The notes beneath the pieces were generated by a model. The model made no database searches. It was given only the letters and a program-made list of their open reading frames with translations, and was not told the origin of the DNA. A DNA stretch of 64,000 bases from Carnegiea gigantea. Its lineage: Eukaryota; Streptophyta; Magnoliopsida; Caryophyllales; Cactaceae. The position numbers were made by a program, and so were the translations under genes. Shown piece by piece: positions 59,103 through 64,000 of this stretch. Numbering within the stretch: the stretch's first letter is position 1; each line of letters starts with the position of its first letter. Location: assembly GCA_029747015.1 (NCBI GenBank), contig JAKOGI010001545.1, positions 51,001-115,000 on the forward strand, read 5' to 3'.

Positions 59103-59505
59103 TCAAGAGTATATTACTGATACTCCATCATCTTCTTCCTTTTCTACCTTTTCAACTGATTTTTCTCTTACTTCTTTTTGGGTTTTTATATCATGCAAAG
59201 AAAGTAGATTCTTGTTTTTTGGGTTTTGGAAAGGATATTTGTGCTGAAATAGAGTACTAACACTAGAAGTAGATTTTTTGCTATGTCTAACTTCGTTAAC
59301 GAGAGAAAAGTGGATTACAGATATTTGCTTCTTAAGTTCGCTGACTTCAGTCTTGATTTTAGCTAATTCTGCTTTTAATTCTAAAACTATATCAGTTACA
59401 TAGTTTAATTGAGGTGCATCTGGAGAAATGCCTTCCAGTGAGTGAACAATGTGTGAATAACTCGATCCAAGGCAAGTAAGAAATGATTCAAGTATTAATC
59501 ATAGT
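59103..59505 (-). pseudogene. pararetrovirus N-terminal coiled-coil region
   Basis: An open frame without a usable ATG reads SPDAPQLNYVTDIVLELKAE, LAKIKTEVSELKKQISVIHF and a Lys/Glu-rich end (VREKSVEKVEKEEDDGVSV). It stops with TGA at 59103-59105. The heptad pattern of L/I/V between 59400 and 59320 indicates a coiled coil, as in caulimovirid virion-associated or coat-protein N-terminal regions. It lies just downstream of the primer site, in the first-ORF position. Confidence 0.6.
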
Positions 59506-59562
59506 TAATTAGATTAAGTAATCATTAATTAGCTTAATAATCTTAATTATTTTTGGTCCTGT

Positions 59563-59577
59563 GGCTCTAATATCAAT
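59563..59577 (-). other. pararetrovirus primer binding site (Met-tRNA)
   Basis: On the minus strand TTGATATTAGAGCCA matches 12 of 14 positions of the TGGTATCAGAGCCA initiator-Met site used by caulimovirids, located upstream of the first coding region. Confidence 0.75.
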
Positions 59578-59580
59578 TGA

Positions 59581-60030
59581 AAGAAGATTGAAAATACTAC
59601 TAGTGCGAAAAATTACACATACACAAATTTTAGATTTTTGAAAGTAAGTTTTTAAAGATTGGGGTTAAACTGAAAATTTAAAAATCTTAGGGGTCATTTT
59701 GCAATTTAGAAAACTACTTTTGGCAAGTTTGGTTCAAGAAATTATTTGCACCAAAGCTGGATATACCAGGAAATCGTTTCTAAAGTTATAGGCTCTGAAA
59801 ATTATCTACGCCAAATTTTGGGAGTCGGAATAGAATTTATCCTAACCATGGTGGTGATGGAATGCTGGAGGTGGTGAAATGGGGGGTAAGACCAAGTGAG
59901 CAATCATGGGAGAGAGAATGGGGAAGTCCAAGGAAAATATTACCTTACAAATATATGTACCTTATTAGGTACATATGCTGTGCGTACAGTGCACAGCCTC
60001 AGACCTATAGCAATTAAAAACGACTTATTT
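59581..60030. other. no gene recognised
   Basis: Flank of the viral insertion; AT-rich, no supported coding frame. Confidence 0.4.
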
Positions 60031-60134
60031 TTGCTTGTTGGCACAAAAGATTCACTGCAATTGGGGAAAGGTTCCCTGCAGTTGGGAAAAGATTCACTAC
60101 ATTGCCTAAAAAATTCATTGGATCAAATTAAGAT
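60031..60134 (+). repeat. 21-nt periodic repeat, copy 1
   Basis: About 100 bp made of approximate 21-nt units of the form AAAAGATTCACTGCAATTGG. In one frame it encodes DSLQLGKGSLQLGKDSLH-type heptads. It recurs at 61051-61135 and 61141-61244. Confidence 0.8.
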
Positions 60135-60435
60135 GTAAAACTGTGGAGTAAATGCTGGTGCTGTCCATATTTCACCGTTGCCATTGTTGCACCACAATCG
60201 CAATGTGGCTTACATATGTTTGTATAGCTGAATGGTGTACATATGCTTATCGCAATGCGGCAAAGAAGGTGGAGATTATCTATTCTGTTAGTCATAACAA
60301 TACGGACAATGGTGTTATTCTTGTTTGTGTTAGCCTCTTGGTAATTTTCTATATTACCTTTTTGTCCTTTTGATATTCTAATCCTTTAATATTTGAAATT
60401 ACCTATTATAAATATATACTACCTTTTTTTTCTAG

Positions 60436-60690
60436 GTTCAGTGCTTCTCAAAGTATTTTCCTGATAAAATCCCCAAATTAGTCACGGGTAAAGCTATTTC
60501 TATGGAGAGTTTACAATTGGAACAACTGAAACTATCATGGATGGAAATTTCAAGAAAAGCTTATCTCGACTCAAGGGTGTATACAATGCGACACTTTGAG
60601 ATGTACATGGGAAATGTTGAGAAATGGAATATCGTATTTAAGAAGTTCAATATCAGTTCATTTTTTTTTTTCCTTGTTATAATTAAGTGA
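60436..60690 (+). pseudogene. Ulp1-like (C48) cysteine peptidase fragment
   Basis: After a TTTTTTTCTAG acceptor-like site an open frame runs in phase with VQCFSKYFPDKIPKLVTGKA and then DSRVYTMRHFEMYMGNVEKW. Plant transposon-borne Ulp1 domains have D-C-G-V-Y-x-M-R-H-M-E-x-Y-M-G here, with the cysteine as nucleophile; this copy has D-S-R, so the nucleophile is lost. A donor-like GT near 60656 and CTCTCAACAG at 60725-60734 suggest an intron. SUMO-type deconjugation is the family's activity. Domains like this are carried by some MULE (Kaonashi) and CACTA elements, consistent with the surrounding transposon. Confidence 0.6.
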
Positions 60691-61050
60691 ATTATATCAT
60701 CAAAAGTTTTGACAAGTTTTTTGCTCTCAACAGGCACGCTTGTTGAAGAAACTCATCCATCCTGTCTACTTATTAAGGGCCATATCCAGATGGATTGAGA
60801 GTATAATTAGATGTAGTAAAGGTCCATATGCCTAGTTACATAGATCAGCTATGTATCGAACAGAGAGAAATATGGCTTGAGGCTTGAAATTCTCAGGGTC
60901 CTCCTTGGAGAACTCCTTATAGCTCTACAATGCCCTATCTTCCAGCAATCCTCAGAACTTTCCCTAGTATCGCAATCACAACATTCTCAGACAAAGCCTC
61001 AAAATAGAGGAGATTAACGGCCAACCTGTCTTAAAAAAGGACTTAAATTT

Positions 61051-61244
61051 ACTTCTTGACCCAAAAGGTTCACTGCAATTGGGGAAAGGTTCCCTGCAGT
61101 TCGGAAAAGATTCACTTAATTGCATAAAACATCTTAATTTTGCTTCTTGGCACAAAAGGTTTACTGCAATTGAGAAAATGCTTCCTATAGTTGAGAAAAG
61201 ATTCACTGCATTGCATAAAAGATTCATTCGATCAAAATTAAGAT
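61051..61244 (+). repeat. 21-nt periodic repeat, copies 2 and 3
   Basis: Two further copies of the block at 60031-60134, in tandem, each starting near CTTCTTGG/ACCCAAAAGG and running through TTCACTGCAATTGGGGAAAG. Copy 3 ends GATCAAAATTAAGAT like copy 1; copy 2 lacks that last part. Confidence 0.8.
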
Positions 61245-62644
61245 ATACAATTACAAATAATGCCCTGTCACTGAATAGGAATCAATAGTAGCATGCACAT
61301 CTACAACTACCAAAACAGCTCTAACATCGATAAATTCAATCAGCTCTAATATCTACAAAATATTAAATTGTATAAAAAGAAATGATGATGTCCTCATGCT
61401 ATCAATTTTGACATTCACAGTGTCACCAAATATTTCCAAGTGCACCATTTCCGACAGACGCCGTGGTACATGCCACCCACATCAACAAATATTTTGTCCT
61501 TTAATTGTAAAATTTTTCTAACTATATTTGTTAAAATATAAAGTGATCTTGTAATTTATTACCTCAGTAGTTGCAGTTCTAACATTAGTGTTGGACATGC
61601 TGGGATCCTCCGGAGGCCGTAGATTACTTGTTGCCTTCAAAAACCACATAAGTTACTCCTTTAATTATAAAGTAAAAATGAAAATTTTTCATTATTTCTT
61701 TAATTAAATTTTGAGAATTTGAGTACAGTGACACCTTAGTAATTATTATATTCACTTACTTATAGTTATTCTATGAATAACAGAATTTGAGACTGTTAAC
61801 CGTTCTTATTTTTTGGTGTATCTCTCCAAAAATGCAGTGAAACCTTTGTAGACTGCAGTAAAACCTTTGTACCTTTTGACTAAATCAATGTACCTTTTTT
61901 TGTCAGCTTATATGCAACGATTTTTGCTATTACAATCATGCCTTTGGGGAAGTTTGTTGAACACCTTATGTGCAAAGAATGTTGACTTTAAAAATTGCAC
62001 TAGGTAGACATACTTTGCATTAAAGATTGATATATAATTATTTGTTTGAGGAATTTTATCAAACATACCTCCAGCATGAACTCCTTACCGCTATAACTCT
62101 TCAATAAGCAAATTTTCTGCCTCAGCTATAATTTGTTTCTCAAAATCCATTGATTTAAGTATGTATTCTTGCTAATTTTCAAAGAGAGTTTTCTGCCTCA
62201 GCTATAATTGTTTGTTTGAGGATGAATCATGTATCTGCTGCTTCGTATTGCTGAATCATAGTGAACGTTTGTATGGTGGGCCGTCCAAATTCAAAAAGAG
62301 AAGGTCTAATTACAGCATGGGCAAGGGTAGTGGAATTAGGTTTGTTGGGCCCAATTAAGTCAACCTTCAGTCTGATCAAATTTGAATTAGATTTGTTGGA
62401 CTCAAAAATTTCAGGTTTGTTGGGTAAGGTAGTGGAATGCCTCTTTGTATAAGTGTGTATATTAATATGGTATATGGGTATGTACCATAGACTCATTGGA
62501 AATCTAGAGGGGGGAATCTAAGCATAGCATGTCAGATAAGGAAGGGGGTTAAGTTCATGGGTTTTAGAGTTATGGTTTTGTGGCTTTGGCCTCTGGGATA
62601 TCTTTTGTTCAACTTTTGGATAGGAAGTTGTGGCGGAATGTGTA
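61245..62644. other. no gene recognised
   Basis: AT-rich. A GCAGTGAAACCTTTGTA/GCAGTAAAACCTTTGTA doublet at about 61836-61880, and a thrice-used AGGTTTGTTGG phrase at 62338-62425. No supported coding frame. Confidence 0.4.
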
Positions 62645-62828
62645 CACAATGTTCTCAGATTGTGACAGGTCTCGTCACAATTGCTTGACAGATCTGAGAA
62701 TCTGCTAGAGATTTTGACAGGCCTGTCAAGTTCCGCCACAATGTTCTCAGATTATGATAGGTCTTGTCACAATCGTTTGACAGATTTGAGAATCTGCTGG
62801 AGATTTTGACGGGCCCGTCAAAATTGTA
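62645..62828. repeat. 92-bp tandem duplication with palindromes (right subterminal region)
   Basis: Unit 1 is 62645-62736 and unit 2 is 62737-62828. Each begins CACAATGTTCTCAGATT and ends in a palindrome: TTGACAGGCCTGTCAA in unit 1 (62714-62729) and TTTTGACGGGCCCGTCAAAA in unit 2. Confidence 0.85.
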
Positions 62829-62998
62829 CAGTATGTCATTATTTTGATGGACAATATGCCAAAATATTTCCTTCAGCAGCCAGTTTCCACCTCGAGATCT
62901 CTGTGAATAGTAATTTGTTAGGATTTTAGCTTTGCTTCTGTCACAATTTGTGATACGTTAACTTTTTTCGTTAAAAATGGGCTGCAATCTTGTAGTAA

Positions 62999-64000
62999 AC
63001 CTAACCATACGCTTTTGATCATAATTTTTTATTTCGCAGAATGAAGTAAATATACAAGAAGCAACATCATTTAATATTATGCTCTCTGTCGCATAAAACA
63101 AACATGAGATTATAATTTACGCATTTATTTATGATCATCATCGTCGTCATTGTCATCAAACACTTCTTCATTTTTAATATGGACCCCCCAAAAAAAAAAA
63201 AAAAATCAAAGAGCATACTTCATCTGCATCATCTAGGAATGCTAACGACAAAAAAAATTGAAGTTTTCACCTAACTGCCTTACGTATTGTTTTGTCAGTG
63301 GTGATTCTAACATGCATCAAAGTGTTTGGAAGGAACTAATATGGGGGTCATTTTTTTTAATAGTTTTTTTTCTTTTGGACAATGGCTAAAAGAGGATAAT
63401 AGGTCAAGCTAGAAAGGCCTTCCAAATTCCAACCTATCAAGCTATTTTAGCGTCTAGAATGCAAAATGCATTAAAATGAGAAGGCCCCATTTGTCAATAG
63501 TCGCCTTAAAATGAGATATTGACATTTCAATAACGGATTAATACTTCCGAATTCAGTTCATTCTATATTTTCGTTATTCGGCAATTACTTTCCTACTTCA
63601 TTGGTTGACATGTTATTTAATTTATAAATTTTAAAGCAAGAACGTGCAATGCATGGATTTAGGTCATTCTCAGTCAGAGTTTCAATTTTTGAAGCTCAAA
63701 CCTGCTACATCGGCAAAATTTCTACTTTTTTAGAACTTATATTTCATCACTTTCCCAATCAATGGAACTCATTTCATGATAATTGAATTAAATATTTATC
63801 ACAGAATCCACAATTAAACGTAATTTATTACTTTTATTCTTGTAATTTTGTATTTATATTTTATGTTTAATATTTTCTCTGTTCCGAATAAAGGAGATTT
63901 TTTTTGGGATGAAAATATATTATTTTATACAAAATTCCAGAAAATTGGTATAGGCAATTTACACCTTTTCCTCTTTTTTTTTTTTTGGCCTCTGGAATTA
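62999..64000. other. no gene recognised
   Basis: AT-rich end of the window with an A-run near 63189-63205 and several T-runs. No supported coding frame, RNA gene or repeat. Confidence 0.4.

Larger units (their letters stand above)
53279..59580 (-). mobile_element. endogenous pararetrovirus (Caulimoviridae), decayed
   Basis: A 6.3-kb stretch in viral order on the minus strand: Met-tRNA primer site (59577), coiled-coil region, coat protein with zinc finger, movement protein, aspartic protease, RT, RNase H, a 3' ORF, then TATA box and poly(A) signal. Coat before movement protein fits Cavemovirus/Solendovirus-like genomes rather than Florendovirus or Petunia vein clearing virus, where the movement protein comes first. 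There is no integrase and no LTR, as expected of caulimovirids, which integrate accidentally. Stops and frame changes occur in every domain, so it is a fossil. Genus assignment is inference from gene order. Confidence 0.85.
50587..62998. mobile_element. probable CACTA-type transposon carrying later insertions
   Basis: The left end reads CACCATAAGAAAACGGTCAG and the reverse complement of the right end reads TACTACAAGATTGCAGCC, both resembling decayed CACTAcAAGAAAA ends. Subterminal regions at both sides carry palindromes built on TTTTGACGG (for example TTTTGACGGACTGATAGTCC near 50832 and TTTTGACGGGCCCGTCAAAA at 62803-62822), a hallmark of plant CACTA elements. A Ulp1-like peptidase fragment lies inside, as in some CACTA and MULE elements. 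No TNP2-type transposase was seen and the 3-bp flanks do not match. The ends and unity of the element are therefore inferred. The pararetrovirus at 53.3-59.6 kb would be a nested insertion. Confidence 0.45.

Noticed and set aside
57092..59505. Reading the pararetrovirus as a gypsy retrotransposon
   Set aside because: No integrase, no LTRs, a 30K-type movement protein and a caulimovirid-type RT/RNase H; a gypsy element would not carry a movement protein.

Overview
The window looks like nuclear DNA of a flowering plant, probably a eudicot (inference). It is AT-rich, has no bacterial-type gene order, and is built almost entirely of transposable elements nested inside one another. Classes seen: an Au-like SINE, an L1-type LINE 3' end, MITE-like inverted repeats, Ty1/copia and Sirevirus-like elements, several Athila/Tat-type Ty3/gypsy LTRs, a chromovirus-like solo LTR, a Mutator-like (MULE) transposase, a probable CACTA element, and an integrated plant pararetrovirus. 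No intact host gene, tRNA or rRNA gene was found. Every coding region recognised is broken.

Layout. 1-11.4 kb is the least repetitive part. It holds coding-like islands on the minus strand that I cannot assemble into a gene, one SINE with a perfect target duplication, two adjacent inverted-repeat elements and a 5'-truncated LINE. 11.4-17.8 kb is a gypsy solo LTR (ACTTT duplication) interrupted by a full-length decayed copia element and a short SINE. 17.8-22.5 kb has a 3-kb solo LTR with a GCATA duplication, an LTR-plus-primer-site remnant, and long compound microsatellites. 22.6-29.9 kb is a gypsy element on the minus strand with both LTRs, gag and protease but no reverse transcriptase.

29.9-49.2 kb is a decayed MULE transposase gene on the minus strand, pulled apart by later insertions. 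The largest is a head-to-tail array of Sirevirus-like units (LTR-int-LTR-int-LTR-int-LTR) bounded by a single near-matching 5-bp duplication. The second LTR of that array was itself hit by a gypsy gag-only element. Another gypsy LTR sits in the 5' part of the MULE gene, and a cluster of telo-boxes lies just upstream of it.

50.6-63.0 kb has GACGG-type subterminal palindromes at both ends and a Ulp1-like (C48) peptidase fragment, which suggests a CACTA-type transposon. Inside it, 53.3-59.6 kb is a nearly genome-length endogenous caulimovirid on the minus strand. Its order is primer site, coiled-coil region, coat protein, movement protein, protease, RT, RNase H, 3' ORF, then promoter TATA and poly(A) signal. 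It carries many stops and frame breaks.

The only co-operation between genes visible here is historical: each element carries, or once carried, its own replication signals, and the nesting order gives a relative chronology.
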